Positions 15,229-23,337 of a stretch of 37,959 nucleotides of DNA are shown here, one piece after another. The notes beneath the pieces were generated by a model. The model did no database searches, had not been told where the DNA came from, and saw only the letters and a list, made by a program, of their open reading frames with translations. The stretch's first letter is position 1; each line of letters opens with the position of its first letter. A program made the position numbers and the translations under genes. The stretch is from Alicyclobacillus mali NBRC 102425. GTDB taxonomy: Bacteria > Bacillota > Bacilli > Alicyclobacillales > Alicyclobacillaceae. Location of the stretch: positions 1 to 37,959 of the forward strand of contig NZ_BCSG01000009.1 of the NCBI RefSeq assembly GCF_001570745.1. Direction: 5' to 3'.

Positions 15229-15945
15229 TCAATCCCCCGTCCAGACAAGTTCAATGGGACCAAACGGCTCGGCTTGCCGACATGTCAGGCGGCCGTCCTT
15301 GAGCAACTCCAGAATTGCGAGAAACGCGGCCACCAGAGCACCCCGAGTAAACCGCCCGCCAAGGAGCCAGGTGAATTCAGCGGATCGATACCGACGCATG
15401 CGTTCGGCGAGCTCGTCCATCCACTCCTCCACCTTTTCAACCTTGCCCCGGATCTCGGCCACGCGCTCCGACGGCGGCAGCCGCAGGTACAGCTTGCGAA
15501 ACGCGTCAACGAGATCCCACAGCGTCACATCGAGCCCACCCGCCTGGCGATCCGGCCGATAGGCGCGCAGGTCCATCGGCTCGCGCCCATACACTTGGGC
15601 GTTCCGGCCCGCGAGATCGGCCAGTTGCGCGGCGGCCCACTTGCACCGCTCGTACTCCAACAGCTGCTGAACGAGCGGGAGTCTGGGGTCCTCTTCCTCG
15701 TCGGAAGCAGTTGCGCGCCGGGGCAGCAACATGCGCGACTTGATGGAAAGAAGCGTCGCTGCCATGACCAGAAACTCACTCGCCACGTCAAGCGACCAGC
15801 GCTCGAGGTCGTCCAGATATTGAAGATATTGTTCGGTGATTGCGGCGATGGGAATGTCGTAAATATCAATCTCGTTCTTGCGGATGAGATGCAAGAGCAG
15901 GTCCAGCGGGCCTTCGAACTGCGCGAGTCGGATTTCGTAGGACAC
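15229..15945 (-). CDS. scpA: Segregation and condensation protein ScpA (kleisin)
   Basis: A 238-aa kleisin that bridges the SMC heads. N-terminal signature FEGPLDLLLHLIRKNEIDIYDIPIA, then EFLVMAATLLSIKSRMLLP, and the C-terminal winged helix (TRGALVAAFLAILELLKDGRL, QAEPFGPI). The middle is charged. The GTG at 15945 follows GAGGAGGCG. It is first in a likely scpA-scpB pair downstream of the M50 protease gene (13-nt gap). Confidence 0.95.
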   Translation of the reverse strand: MSYEIRLAQFEGPLDLLLHLIRKNEIDIYDIPIAAITEQYLQYLDDLERWSLDVASEFLVMAATLLSIKSRMLLPRRATASDEEEDPRLPLVQQLLEYERCKWAAAQLADLAGRNAQVYGREPMDLRAYRPDRQAGGLDVTLWDLVDAFRKLYLRLPPSERVAEIRGKVEKVEEWMDELAERMRRYRSAEFTWLLGGRFTRGALVAAFLAILELLKDGRLTCRQAEPFGPIELVWTGD

Positions 15946-15958
15946 CTTGCGCCTCCTC

Positions 15959-16564
15959 TCACGTGCCGTAGCAGTAGGACATCACGGCGTAGACGAGATC
16001 GGAAAACGCGCGGTTTGCGGGCGGAAGGAGAAAGATGAGCAACAGCAGCCACGGCCCATACCCATCCATCCATGCGAGCGAAAGTCGCCAGCGCACGGGC
16101 AGGATTGCGTAGAGCGCGCGCCATCCGTCGAGCGGCGGAATTGGAAGGATATTCAACAACACCAGCGCGACGTTCACCTCGAAGGCCAAACCCAACACCT
16201 GTTGCAACGCACCTGAGGTCGACACAACCGGAATGCTTTGCGCGGCGAAGCTCAGCGCGGCGAGGACCGCATTGGCCATGGGCCCAGCCAACGCGACCCA
16301 GGCCATCCCTGCGCGAGGATGGCGAAATGCGCCAGGGTGGATCTCGACGGGGCGAGCCCAGCCGACGGGTGCCACCAGCATGGCGATGAGGCCCGTCAAG
16401 TCGAGATGTGCTGCAGGATTGAGCGTTAGCCGCCCTTGACGCCTGGGCGTCGAATCCCCGAGCCATGTGGCCAATGCTGCATGTGCGAACTCGTGCAACA
16501 CAAGGCTCGCGAGCACGATGGCGAAGCGCAAGATCCAGACGGGACTGAGCCATGAAGCGAGCAA
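15959..16564 (-). CDS. M50-family site-2-type membrane protease
   Basis: Polytopic membrane protein of 201 aa, a minimal site-2-protease-like zinc metalloprotease. Zinc ligands are His24, Glu25 and His28 in LVLHEFAHAA, with the third ligand Asp in NILPIPPLDGW. Four to six helices, no PDZ or CBS domain. The TTG start follows CAGGAGG. It belongs to the YwhC/Rip3 type found beside scpA in many Firmicutes; its substrate is unknown. Confidence 0.88.
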   Translation of the reverse strand: MLASWLSPVWILRFAIVLASLVLHEFAHAALATWLGDSTPRRQGRLTLNPAAHLDLTGLIAMLVAPVGWARPVEIHPGAFRHPRAGMAWVALAGPMANAVLAALSFAAQSIPVVSTSGALQQVLGLAFEVNVALVLLNILPIPPLDGWRALYAILPVRWRLSLAWMDGYGPWLLLLIFLLPPANRAFSDLVYAVMSYCYGT

Positions 16565-16613
16565 TCCGATGCCTCCTGCCGGTGAATGGATACCGGCATT
16601 ATATCACGCGCGT

Positions 16614-17399
16614 TCACAGCGCCGATAGGCGGAGGGACCAGGAGACCCGCTCGAGATCCGAAGCACCAACCCGCTTGCACATTTGGCGAAGCCTTGGCGC
16701 GAGGTCCTCGTCACGCGTGGCGATGAACAACCGGTTTTGCGCCGTCAGCGGAAGACCCACGGGAAGATCCAGCAGTACCGGGAAGGAGGAGCGCATGACG
16801 TCCACAAATCCTCTGACATGCGTGGAACGATACCCGGACGCGATGAGATTGTACACCACCGTCCCCCGGCTCGAGGTGATGCGAGCCAGGTACGACACCG
16901 TTTCCGGGGAGAGGCAGGGCTGATAAATGCTCGCCTTCAGATACGCGTCCACGAAAATGAGGTCGTAGGTGGCGGCGTGGGGTGAGGAGACGAACTGTAC
17001 GCCATCTCCAACCCAATAGTCCGCCTCTCGATGAGAAGGCGCCTGAAAAAACTCGATGCCGAGCGTCAGCACCGTCTCGTCGATCTCGACGCCGTGCAGC
17101 GCCGCCTCCGGGTGGAGGCGGCGAACGTGGTGAAGGCTCGTCCCCGATCCCACCCCGATGGCCAGGAACGACTCGATCGGCTCATGCGCCTCCACGAGCG
17201 CCCTGAACGCTCGCTGATACGGAAAGACGGGGCGCTCGGGGCGGCCGAGATCGAGCGCCCCCTGCCAGCCACCGTCGCGGCCAAACCGCATTTGTCGAAT
17301 GCCTTTCTCCTCCACAACCTCGATCCAGCGATGAACCGTACCCGGTCCGGCGTACAGAAGCTTCGTATGCTTCAACCCCTGTCGTGCGCGAATGTCCAT
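16614..17399 (-). CDS. Spermidine-synthase-like SAM-binding protein
   Basis: A 261-aa Rossmann-fold protein of the polyamine synthase superfamily: an N-terminal beta domain (TVHRWIEVVEEKGIRQMRFG), motif I AIGVGSGTSLHHV, the acidic motif HGVEIDETVL and DLIFVDAYL. The active-site Asp-Gly of true spermidine synthases (GGGDG, and the GG-loop) is not preserved, so aminopropyl transfer is doubtful; a methyltransferase-like or orphan role is possible. The ATG at 17399 has no ribosome site; instead a perfect TATAAT lies 7 nt upstream, which predicts a leaderless mRNA. Confidence 0.75.
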   Translation of the reverse strand: MDIRARQGLKHTKLLYAGPGTVHRWIEVVEEKGIRQMRFGRDGGWQGALDLGRPERPVFPYQRAFRALVEAHEPIESFLAIGVGSGTSLHHVRRLHPEAALHGVEIDETVLTLGIEFFQAPSHREADYWVGDGVQFVSSPHAATYDLIFVDAYLKASIYQPCLSPETVSYLARITSSRGTVVYNLIASGYRSTHVRGFVDVMRSSFPVLLDLPVGLPLTAQNRLFIATRDEDLAPRLRQMCKRVGASDLERVSWSLRLSAL

Positions 17400-17406
17400 G
17401 GAGGCT

Positions 17407-17412
17407 ATTATA
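17407..17412 (-). promoter_or_regulatory. Perfect -10 box directly before an ATG (leaderless start)
   Basis: TATAAT on the minus strand ends 7 nt before the ATG at 17399, so transcription would begin at or next to the start codon. The -35 is weak (CTGTCG). Confidence 0.5.
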
Positions 17413-17440
17413 CTGCACACGACGTGGCGCGACAGAGCAA

Positions 17441-17575
17441 TCAGGCCACGGCCATCGCGGGTCGGCGCCATACGCGGGAGATCATCGGCCAAAACGGGCG
17501 CACGAAGCCGAAAAACATCTGAAACATGCCAAAGTAGCGAAAGACCCGGGGCAGAAACGCCAAGATACTGAGCAT
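17441..17575 (-). CDS. 44-aa hydrophobic small protein
   Basis: Short gene after spoVAEa: ATG at 17575 with a strong ribosome site GGAGGGGGTGAGACG, stop TGA at 17441. The product is aromatic and hydrophobic (MLSILAFLPRVFRYFGMFQM, then FFGFVRPFWPMI) with a basic C-terminus (SRVWRRPAMAVA), which would suit a membrane-surface amphipathic helix. It lies 46 nt after the spoVAEa stop on the same strand, so expression with the spoVA operon is possible. I do not recognise it; B. subtilis has spoVAF at the corresponding position. Confidence 0.6.
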   Translation of the reverse strand: MLSILAFLPRVFRYFGMFQMFFGFVRPFWPMISRVWRRPAMAVA

Positions 17576-17621
17576 CGTCTCACCCCCTCCATCGTCTACC
17601 GCATCGTATGTCGCGTGGGCC

Positions 17622-18242
17622 TCATCGTTGTGGGCGGAAGATAGCGGGCTCGAGGTGACGCTGCCCTGCGCGCCAAACCAATTCCATCAAGACCCACTCG
17701 ATGGCACTCGTGGTGACCGGGGCGCCCCGCGCGGGAGCGTCGAGCCCACCCATCTTGCCGATGTCGCCGATGCCGACGATGAGCGGCACGTCCAAACCGC
17801 GGAGGGCGTCCACGGTGTCTCCGGCAACGAGATAGGAGTCGATCTCGCGGCCGTCTTTGTCGACTGCGTGCTCCACGCGGTGCCCGAGGCGATCGACGCT
17901 GAAATCCACCGGTGTACCTCGCACACTGCCCGTGTTCGAAGCGACGGCGAGAATGGCCGCAATCTGGACCGACGGATGCGCGTGCACGACGCGCAGCGCA
18001 GACTCTCCCGCCGCCTCCCCCGGATCCCCATTGTCGTCGAGCATGAGAATGACCGGGTCACGCGGCGCGGCCTCGATGCACCGCACGAGTTCGACACCAC
18101 TCAGCCGGGTCGGGTTGCCGCGGCTCTGAGAGACAAACGAGCAGCCCGTGCGCTTCGCGGCGATGGCCAGCGCTCGTGCAGCGACGCGATCGCCGTCCGT
18201 GACCACAATCACGCGGCGAGGAGGGGAACCTGAGCCGTGCAA
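17622..18242 (-). CDS. spoVAEa: Stage V sporulation protein AE (SpoVAEa)
   Basis: A 206-aa soluble protein of the SpoVAEa family. Recognisable segments are RRVIVVTDGDRVAARAL at the start, SRGNPTRLSGVELV, DPVILMLDDNGDPGEAAGE, VSVD-type GTPVDFSVDR, and PLIVGIGDIGKMGGLD. It is part of the SpoVA set that moves dipicolinic acid into the forespore and out at germination; the soluble AEa subunit is dispensable in some species. The TTG at 18242 is chosen because AAGGGGTGAGG lies 8 nt upstream. It follows spoVAEb with a 5-nt gap. Confidence 0.9.
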   Translation of the reverse strand: MHGSGSPPRRVIVVTDGDRVAARALAIAAKRTGCSFVSQSRGNPTRLSGVELVRCIEAAPRDPVILMLDDNGDPGEAAGESALRVVHAHPSVQIAAILAVASNTGSVRGTPVDFSVDRLGHRVEHAVDKDGREIDSYLVAGDTVDALRGLDVPLIVGIGDIGKMGGLDAPARGAPVTTSAIEWVLMELVWRAGQRHLEPAIFRPQR

Positions 18243-18247
18243 GCACC

Positions 18248-18607
18248 TCACCCCTTCGGCTTCGCGAACACGGCGGCGAGAAACGCGAACACAATGGCGG
18301 CTGAGATGCCCGCGCTCGTCACCTCGAAGATACCTGTAATGACTCCGATGAGCCCATGGAGCTTCGCCTCGTGCATGGCGCCGTGGACAAGGGCGTTGCC
18401 GAAGCTCGTGATGGGCACGGTCGCACCCGCGCCCGCAAACTTAATGAGTGGATCGTACAGGCCCAGGCCGTCCGCCACTGCGCCGGCCACGACGAGGACC
18501 GACATGACATGGCCCGGCGTGAGCTTTGTCGCATCCATGATCAACTGTCCGATGGCGCAGATGGCACCGCCCACCAGGAAGGCCCACAAGAACGTCCACG
18601 CCGACAC
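18248..18607 (-). CDS. spoVAEb: Stage V sporulation protein AEb
   Basis: A 119-aa membrane protein (116 in B. subtilis) with the paired-helix SpoVAC/SpoVAEb fold: [39 protein letters not shown] and [22 protein letters not shown]. With SpoVAC it forms the membrane channel of the DPA transporter. The GTG at 18607 has GGGGGGA upstream and lies 1 nt after the spoVAD stop. It is homologous to SpoVAC in this same operon (shared [20 protein letters not shown] motif). Confidence 0.95.
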   Translation of the reverse strand: MSAWTFLWAFLVGGAICAIGQLIMDATKLTPGHVMSVLVVAGAVADGLGLYDPLIKFAGAGATVPITSFGNALVHGAMHEAKLHGLIGVITGIFEVTSAGISAAIVFAFLAAVFAKPKG

Positions 18608-18608
18608 A

Positions 18609-19634
18609 TCAATCCCCCCGTTCAAATGCAATGGCGTGCGAGATGGACGGGATGGTCTCCCCTTGTTGTGCACTGACCTGCGACAGGAGCGCGCCGGTGG
18701 CACAGAGCAACAGACGGTTCACGCGGCCCCGTTCCATCTCCCGGAAAAGGTGGCCGAACGTGACGAGCGTGCTGCACGCCGCGCCGCTGCCGCCCGAGAA
18801 GACCTCCGGCTGATCCTCGGCGTAGATCATCGCGCCACAGTCGCTGACTCGCACGCTCACCAGCGACGCGGGCGCCACCCCCTCTTCCACCAGCAGATGG
18901 CGCAGGATGTCCAGTCCAACGCGGCCGAGATCGCCCGTCACCACGAGGTCATAATCGTTCAGCGAACGCCCAGTGTCCGCGAGGTGCTGCCGTATGGTGT
19001 CACACGCGGCGGGCGCCATGGCGGCGCCCATCTCCCACGGCGAACGGACGCCAAAATCGGCAATCTCGCCGATGGTTGCGTGCGTGATCTGCCATTTGCC
19101 ACGCCCTCGGCCGAGGATGGCGGCTCCAGCACCCGTCACCGTGCGCTGCGCACTGGGCGGCCGTTGAACCCCGTATTCGGTGGGGTAGCGAAATTGGCGC
19201 TCGGCTGTGCTTGTGTGACTCGAGGTTCCTGCGAGCACCTTGTCCGCAAATCCAGTGGCGACGGCCAAGCCGGCCACCGCGAGCGCCTCACAGATGGATG
19301 CACAGGCGCTGTAAACACCGAGCATAGGCCTCGCGAGGTGTCGTAGCCCCATGTAAAACGAGGTGAGCTGTGCGTTCAGGTCAGCGCCTACCACCAGATC
19401 CAGCGCTTCTGGTTTCACACTGGCCTTTTCACAGGCCAACTCCGCAGCGCGGTGAAACATGACTTGTTCGGCGCGCTCCCAGGAATCCTCGCCCGCGCGG
19501 TCGTCGCTCAAGCGCACGTCGAACGCATCCGAGAGCGGACCTTGACTTTCCAAGCTACCGGCGACGGTCGACGCGGCGATGACGGCCACCTGGCGTTCGC
19601 CGAGTGCCCACGTGGATCGGCCCAATCGTGCCAT
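18609..19634 (-). CDS. spoVAD: Stage V sporulation protein AD
   Basis: A 341-aa thiolase-fold protein on the outer face of the spore inner membrane that binds dipicolinic acid. Segments typical for the family: [75 protein letters not shown], and SDCGAMIY ... SGGSGAACS. No catalytic thiolase Cys-His pair is needed. Its gene lies 15 nt after spoVAC and directly before spoVAEb, the usual order. The ATG has AAAGGGCGA upstream. Confidence 0.96.
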   Translation of the reverse strand: MARLGRSTWALGERQVAVIAASTVAGSLESQGPLSDAFDVRLSDDRAGEDSWERAEQVMFHRAAELACEKASVKPEALDLVVGADLNAQLTSFYMGLRHLARPMLGVYSACASICEALAVAGLAVATGFADKVLAGTSSHTSTAERQFRYPTEYGVQRPPSAQRTVTGAGAAILGRGRGKWQITHATIGEIADFGVRSPWEMGAAMAPAACDTIRQHLADTGRSLNDYDLVVTGDLGRVGLDILRHLLVEEGVAPASLVSVRVSDCGAMIYAEDQPEVFSGGSGAACSTLVTFGHLFREMERGRVNRLLLCATGALLSQVSAQQGETIPSISHAIAFERGD

Positions 19635-19649
19635 CTCGCATCGCCCTTT

Positions 19650-20108
19650 CTACAGGTGCTCCACCACGTAGCGGATGAGCGCAATGAAGAATGCGCTCAC
19701 GACCCCGTACACAATCACCGGACCGGAGATCTTGAACATATTACCTCCGATCCCGGCCACGAATCCCTCGCTTCGGTGTTCCATCGCGGCAGACGTCATG
19801 GTGTTGGAGAAACCCGTCACGGGCACGGCCGATCCGGCGCCCGCCCACTGAGCGAACCTGTCATACACCCCGATGGCGGTGAAAATGGCCGACAGAAGGA
19901 TGAGCACTGCCACCGTCGGATTGCCAGCTTCGGCGGGTTTGAATCCACCGTATCGCACGAAGAGCGCCTGAATCACCTGGCCCAGTTCGCAGATGAGCCC
20001 GCCGACGACGAAAGCCCGCAAGGTATTGCGCACGATGGGCCGTCCCGGTGTCAGGCGGTGGACAAGCGCCTGATACCGAGCTTGCTCCTCTCGCGTGGCG
20101 ATTGGCAT
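19650..20108 (-). CDS. spoVAC: Stage V sporulation protein AC
   Basis: A 152-aa membrane protein with four to five helices; SpoVAC of B. subtilis forms a mechanosensitive channel for DPA release. Conserved segments are LVHRLTPGRPIVRNTLRAFVVGG, LICELGQ and GAGSAVPVTGFSNTMTSAAM. The ATG at 20108 is chosen over one five codons earlier because GGGGGGA sits 7 nt before it. It is the first gene of the spoVA operon here: spoVAA and spoVAB, which precede it in B. subtilis, are absent, and a terminator separates it from sigF. Confidence 0.95.
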   Translation of the reverse strand: MPIATREEQARYQALVHRLTPGRPIVRNTLRAFVVGGLICELGQVIQALFVRYGGFKPAEAGNPTVAVLILLSAIFTAIGVYDRFAQWAGAGSAVPVTGFSNTMTSAAMEHRSEGFVAGIGGNMFKISGPVIVYGVVSAFFIALIRYVVEHL

Positions 20109-20158
20109 CGAAAATCCCCCCATCTCTCGTCATCTAGGTAACATGCCCCGCAGACGCG

Positions 20159-20180
20159 AAAAAAGCCGCCCTCAGGCGGC
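20159..20180 (-). terminator. Rho-independent terminator of the spoIIA operon
   Basis: On the minus strand GCCGCC-TGAG-GGCGGC (20165-20180) is followed by six T residues (20159-20164). It lies 22 nt after the sigF stop and before spoVAC. Confidence 0.88.
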
Positions 20181-20201
20181 GTTAAGATGTTCCAGTGGCC
20201 A

Positions 20202-20972
20202 TCATTCGAGTTCCTGACGAATTTGCTGCAGAATGCGCTTTTCGAGGCGTGATACCTGCACTTGGGAAATGCCGAGCACCCGAGCCACGTCGCTCTGGGT
20301 CTTATCTCGAAAGAACCGCATGTATACGATGAATCGCTCGCGTTCAGGCAGCCGTCCGATGATCTCGTGCAACTCGACCTTGTCGAACTTGCCCTCCGTC
20401 TCTTCGTCCGCGATTTGATCCATCAGATAGATGGGATCCCCATCGTTCTCGTACACGGTCTCATGGATGGACGCGGGCGCGCGAAGAGCTTCCTGCGCGA
20501 ACACGATTTCCGACGGCTCCATGTTCATGGCCTCGGCGAGTTCGGTGATGTGCGGCTGGCGCCCGAGTTCCTTCGCAAGGCGATCCCGCACGTGGCGAAT
20601 TTGCTTGGCCGTCTCCTTCAGACTTCGGCTGACCTTGACTGTGCTGTCGTCTCGCAAAAACCGTTGGATCTCACCGATAATCATGGGCACGGCGTAGGTC
20701 GAAAATTTGACGTCGTAGGACAGATCGAACTTGTCGACCGCCTTCATCAGGCCGATACATCCGATTTGGAAGAGATCCTCCGCTTCATAACCGCGCCCCA
20801 GAAATCGCTGGACGACGGCCCACACGAGGCGCTGATTGTGGACGATGAGCCGCTCGCGCGCTTCCGCGTCACCGTTGTGGCTTCGCTCCAGAAGCTCCCG
20901 GACCTCTTCGTCGGATAGTTTCTCGAATTCGTCCACATGATGCGGGACGGGACGCTCCTTTGCCTGATCCAC
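20202..20972 (-). CDS. sigF: Forespore sigma factor SigF
   Basis: RNA polymerase sigma-F, 256 aa, the first forespore-specific sigma factor. Region 2 reads LVWAVVQRFLGRGYEAEDLFQIGCIGLMKAVDKFD and KFSTYAVPMIIGEIQRFLRD; region 4 reads LPERERFIVYMRFF and the helix-turn-helix QSDVARVLGISQVQVSRLEK. It is held by the anti-sigma factor SpoIIAB until SpoIIAA frees it. The GTG at 20972 follows GAGGGGGG. Last gene of the three-gene spoIIA operon. Confidence 0.97.
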   Translation of the reverse strand: MDQAKERPVPHHVDEFEKLSDEEVRELLERSHNGDAEARERLIVHNQRLVWAVVQRFLGRGYEAEDLFQIGCIGLMKAVDKFDLSYDVKFSTYAVPMIIGEIQRFLRDDSTVKVSRSLKETAKQIRHVRDRLAKELGRQPHITELAEAMNMEPSEIVFAQEALRAPASIHETVYENDGDPIYLMDQIADEETEGKFDKVELHEIIGRLPERERFIVYMRFFRDKTQSDVARVLGISQVQVSRLEKRILQQIRQELE

Positions 20973-20984
20973 GTGCGACCCCCC

Positions 20985-21455
20985 TCACATCACGTCGGGG
21001 GCAGTTCGAAAGGTCTTGATCAGCGTGACGCGCGTGCCTTCCCCGGGCTTGGACTCGACCTCCAGCTTGTCGACAAACGTCTCCATGATCGTCATGCCCA
21101 TGCCTGACCGTTCGAGCTCGGGCCGCGACGTGTACATCGGTTGTTTGGCCAGATCCACGTCGGGAATGCCCACGCCTCGGTCCTCAACGACGACCTGCAC
21201 GCGATTGCCGTGCAGAGCGCACGCCACCACCACCTCGCCGATCTCGTCCGGGTAGCCATGGATGATGGCGTTCGTCACGGCTTCAGACACTGCCGTCTTC
21301 AGCTCCGTCAGCTCCTCCATGGTCGGATCGAGCGGCGCCACAAAGGAAGCGACCGCCACGCGAGCCAGCGACTCGTTCTCCGACCGGCTCGGAAAAACAA
21401 GGCGCAGATAGTTATCCACCCGCACGCCTTCCGCCACTCGTTCCACCGCGATCAC
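20985..21455 (-). CDS. spoIIAB: Anti-sigma-F factor and kinase SpoIIAB
   Basis: GHKL-fold serine kinase of 156 aa (about ten residues longer than B. subtilis) that binds sigma-F and phosphorylates SpoIIAA. ATP-binding boxes are visible: N box ELKTAVSEAVTNAIIHGYPD, G1 VEDRGVGIPD, and G2 SGMGMTIME. The GTG start overlaps the spoIIAA stop as GTGA. It sits between its two partners, as in other spore formers. Confidence 0.97.
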   Translation of the reverse strand: MIAVERVAEGVRVDNYLRLVFPSRSENESLARVAVASFVAPLDPTMEELTELKTAVSEAVTNAIIHGYPDEIGEVVVACALHGNRVQVVVEDRGVGIPDVDLAKQPMYTSRPELERSGMGMTIMETFVDKLEVESKPGEGTRVTLIKTFRTAPDVM

Positions 21456-21796
21456 GCTCCCAGGATTGCTGCCACCGCAGCTTCTTCAGAGTCGTACACG
21501 GGAATCACCTTCAGCAAACCGGACATTTCAAACAGACGCTTTAGCGTAGGATTGACTTCGCAGAGCGCCATCTTGCCGCCGTGCTCGGAGACGCTTCGAT
21601 AGCGGCCCAGAATCAGCCCGAGACCGGAACTGTCCATGAAGTCGATGTTCCGAAACGACATCACGAGGCCGCGATAGCCATGCTCGGCAAGCTGCTGCTC
21701 GATTCGATCCCTCATCTGTTCCACCGCATGGTGGTCCAGCTCCCCTTTCAATGCGATGACCACAATCCCTCGCTCCAACTTGGTCTCGACGGACAC
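21452..21796 (-). CDS. spoIIAA: Anti-anti-sigma factor SpoIIAA
   Basis: STAS-domain protein of 114 aa. The phosphorylatable Ser lies in NIDFMDSSGLGLILGRY (Ser56/57), with the typical GELDHHAVEQMRDRIE upstream. In the unphosphorylated form it binds SpoIIAB and releases sigma-F. The GTG at 21796 follows GAGAGGGG. A sigma-H type promoter lies 34-61 nt upstream. First gene of the spoIIA operon; in B. subtilis dacF precedes it, while here a regulator gene lies between. Confidence 0.96.
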   Translation of the reverse strand: MSVETKLERGIVVIALKGELDHHAVEQMRDRIEQQLAEHGYRGLVMSFRNIDFMDSSGLGLILGRYRSVSEHGGKMALCEVNPTLKRLFEMSGLLKVIPVYDSEEAAVAAILGA

Positions 21797-21831
21797 CTTG
21801 CATCCCCTCTCCTATGCGGTCTGGTCAACAA

Positions 21832-21857
21832 ATTCACGCCTTAAACCGGGAATTCCT
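21832..21857 (-). promoter_or_regulatory. Sigma-H promoter of the spoIIA operon
   Basis: AGGAATT (21851-21857), 15 nt, GAAT (21832-21835, followed by TT) on the minus strand. This fits the sigma-H pattern RnAGGAWWW-N11/12-RnnGAATWW, known to drive spoIIA in B. subtilis; only the R is off. Confidence 0.65.
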
Positions 21858-21862
21858 GCCCA

Positions 21863-21888
21863 TTGACAAAAGTAGTGGAGAATCTACT
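21863..21888. promoter_or_regulatory. Dyad between spoIIAA and the TPR regulator
   Basis: AGTAG (21871-21875), 8 nt, CTACT (21884-21888), lying just after a TTGACA (21863-21868) in the divergent gap. The predicted -10 for the regulator is further on (TACAAT 21930-21935). The site could be an operator for the regulator, close to the spoIIA -35; evidence is weak. Confidence 0.3.
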
Positions 21889-21961
21889 GAATTCGACAAC
21901 CGAACAGTGGCGCTTCTCGCTGCTGTCTGTACAATAGATAGGAGAAGATAGGAGGCGAGGT

Positions 21962-23272
21962 ATGGAGACACTTGGCCAAAAGATTCGCGCGCTTCGCAAG
22001 GCGCGCGGCATGACGCAGTCCGAGCTCGCTCGGGGGCTTGCTACGGCGAGCATGATCAGCCAAATTGAGTCCGACCGGACCATGCCATCCGCCCCTCTTT
22101 TGGCACAACTTGCGGCGCGCCTTGGTGTGGACGCCGCGGAGTTTCAAAGGGAGTTGGCCGGATCGTCGGAAGAAGCCCATACCTATCGCCGCGCCAAGCA
22201 CCTCGCAGAGCAGGGCCACTACGAGGAGGCCATTCACCAGTTTCTCTCGCTTTCCTGGCCCCTTCACTCTCAGTTTCGGCCCGAACTCGTCTTTCAAGAC
22301 ATGGGCGATTGTTATCTCAAGGCGGGCAACTACGAGCAAGCGGCGCGCTTGTACGACGGCTTGGTTTGGGCGGGATTTGCGCGCGGCGATATCTCCAGCG
22401 TGATTCGCGGCTACTATTATGGCGCCCTAGCGCGCCGGCGGTTGCAGCGGGATCACGAGGCGATTCTGTATCTGGAACGCGCGCGCCAAGCGCTCGCGAC
22501 ATCCGGGCTTCAAATGCCACTCCGACTCAAAATCGAGATGACGCTCGCGCGGCTGTATTTGCAATATGGCCCTATGGAGCAAGCGAAAGCCCTGTACGAG
22601 CACATCCTGGCCCGTGGCGAAGAGCCCATGTCCGCGGTGGACCGTGCGCATGCACATCACGGGCTCGCGTGCTCGGCGGCCGCCATTGGGGACTACGAGA
22701 CGGCCATCGAAGAGGCCCAGTGCGCCATCCAGCTCCATGAAGAGGCGGGGAACCGGGCATTGGCGATGCGCTGCCGCATCAATCTCAGCGCCTTTCTGCG
22801 ACTCTCCGGGAAGGCGGATGACGCGCTGTCACACCTGGTCCATCTCGACGAACGGATCAATTCCCGCGACGAAGTTCTGCGCGTCGCACTGGACCACGAA
22901 TTGGCGCTCACCTATCGGACCCTTGAGCAACCACGTCCAGCGATGGAGCGGGTGTCGCAAGCGCTCGCCATGACGCGCGTCGGTCCAGAGATTCGTGCGC
23001 AACTATCTCTGCTCGCCGCAGAACTTGCCCTCGAACTGGGCGATCTCGACCGCGCCGAATCGGAACTGCGCTCGCTGGACCATCTCGTGCAAGCCGATCC
23101 GAGCGCTCTTCCGCCGGGGTATCTTCAACTCAAAGCCCAGGTGTACATGCGCAAAGCGAACACCTCGGACATCGTGCAGCTGTGCGACCAAGCCGTCAAC
23201 CGAGCAGCAGAGCGGATACCTGAGGGGTCGTGGGCTTCGCCCGAACGATTCTGGATATTTCCCCGCCAATAA
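21962..23272 (+). CDS. HTH-TPR transcriptional regulator
   Basis: A 436-aa regulator: XRE-type helix-turn-helix at about residues 4-58 (LGQKIRALRKARGMTQSELA, ATASMISQIESDRTMPS), followed by a long all-helical region of tetratricopeptide-like repeats (RRAKHLAEQGHYEEAIHQF, GDCYLKAGNYEQAARLYDG, HAHHGLACSAAAIGDYETA). This layout is that of PlcR/Rgg/Rap-like or stress-type HTH-TPR regulators, some of which bind peptides. The ATG follows GGAGGCGAGG; TACAAT lies 27 nt before it. It is alone on the plus strand between dacF and spoIIAA, where B. subtilis has nothing. A role in sporulation is inferred from position only. No signal-peptide gene is visible next to it. Confidence 0.85.
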   Translation: METLGQKIRALRKARGMTQSELARGLATASMISQIESDRTMPSAPLLAQLAARLGVDAAEFQRELAGSSEEAHTYRRAKHLAEQGHYEEAIHQFLSLSWPLHSQFRPELVFQDMGDCYLKAGNYEQAARLYDGLVWAGFARGDISSVIRGYYYGALARRRLQRDHEAILYLERARQALATSGLQMPLRLKIEMTLARLYLQYGPMEQAKALYEHILARGEEPMSAVDRAHAHHGLACSAAAIGDYETAIEEAQCAIQLHEEAGNRALAMRCRINLSAFLRLSGKADDALSHLVHLDERINSRDEVLRVALDHELALTYRTLEQPRPAMERVSQALAMTRVGPEIRAQLSLLAAELALELGDLDRAESELRSLDHLVQADPSALPPGYLQLKAQVYMRKANTSDIVQLCDQAVNRAAERIPEGSWASPERFWIFPRQ

Positions 23273-23299
23273 GAAAAAACGCGCTTCATCGACAAGGTT

Positions 23300-23319
23300 C
23301 GCGCCGCGTCGGCGGCGCG
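23300..23319. repeat. GC hairpin between convergent genes
   Basis: CGCGCCGC-GTCG-GCGGCGCG, 8-bp perfect stem, in the 65-nt gap between the regulator and dacF stops. No T-run on either side, so its use as a two-way terminator is only possible. Confidence 0.45.
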
Positions 23320-23337
23320 CCCTGGTCGACCGCGGTT

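Noticed and set aside
20109-20158. Sigma-G promoter for spoVAC
   Set aside because: CATGTTA fits a -10 downstream of the sigF terminator, but no acceptable -35 lies 17-18 nt upstream; another CATCTTA lies before the terminator. Expected from biology but not supported by sequence.
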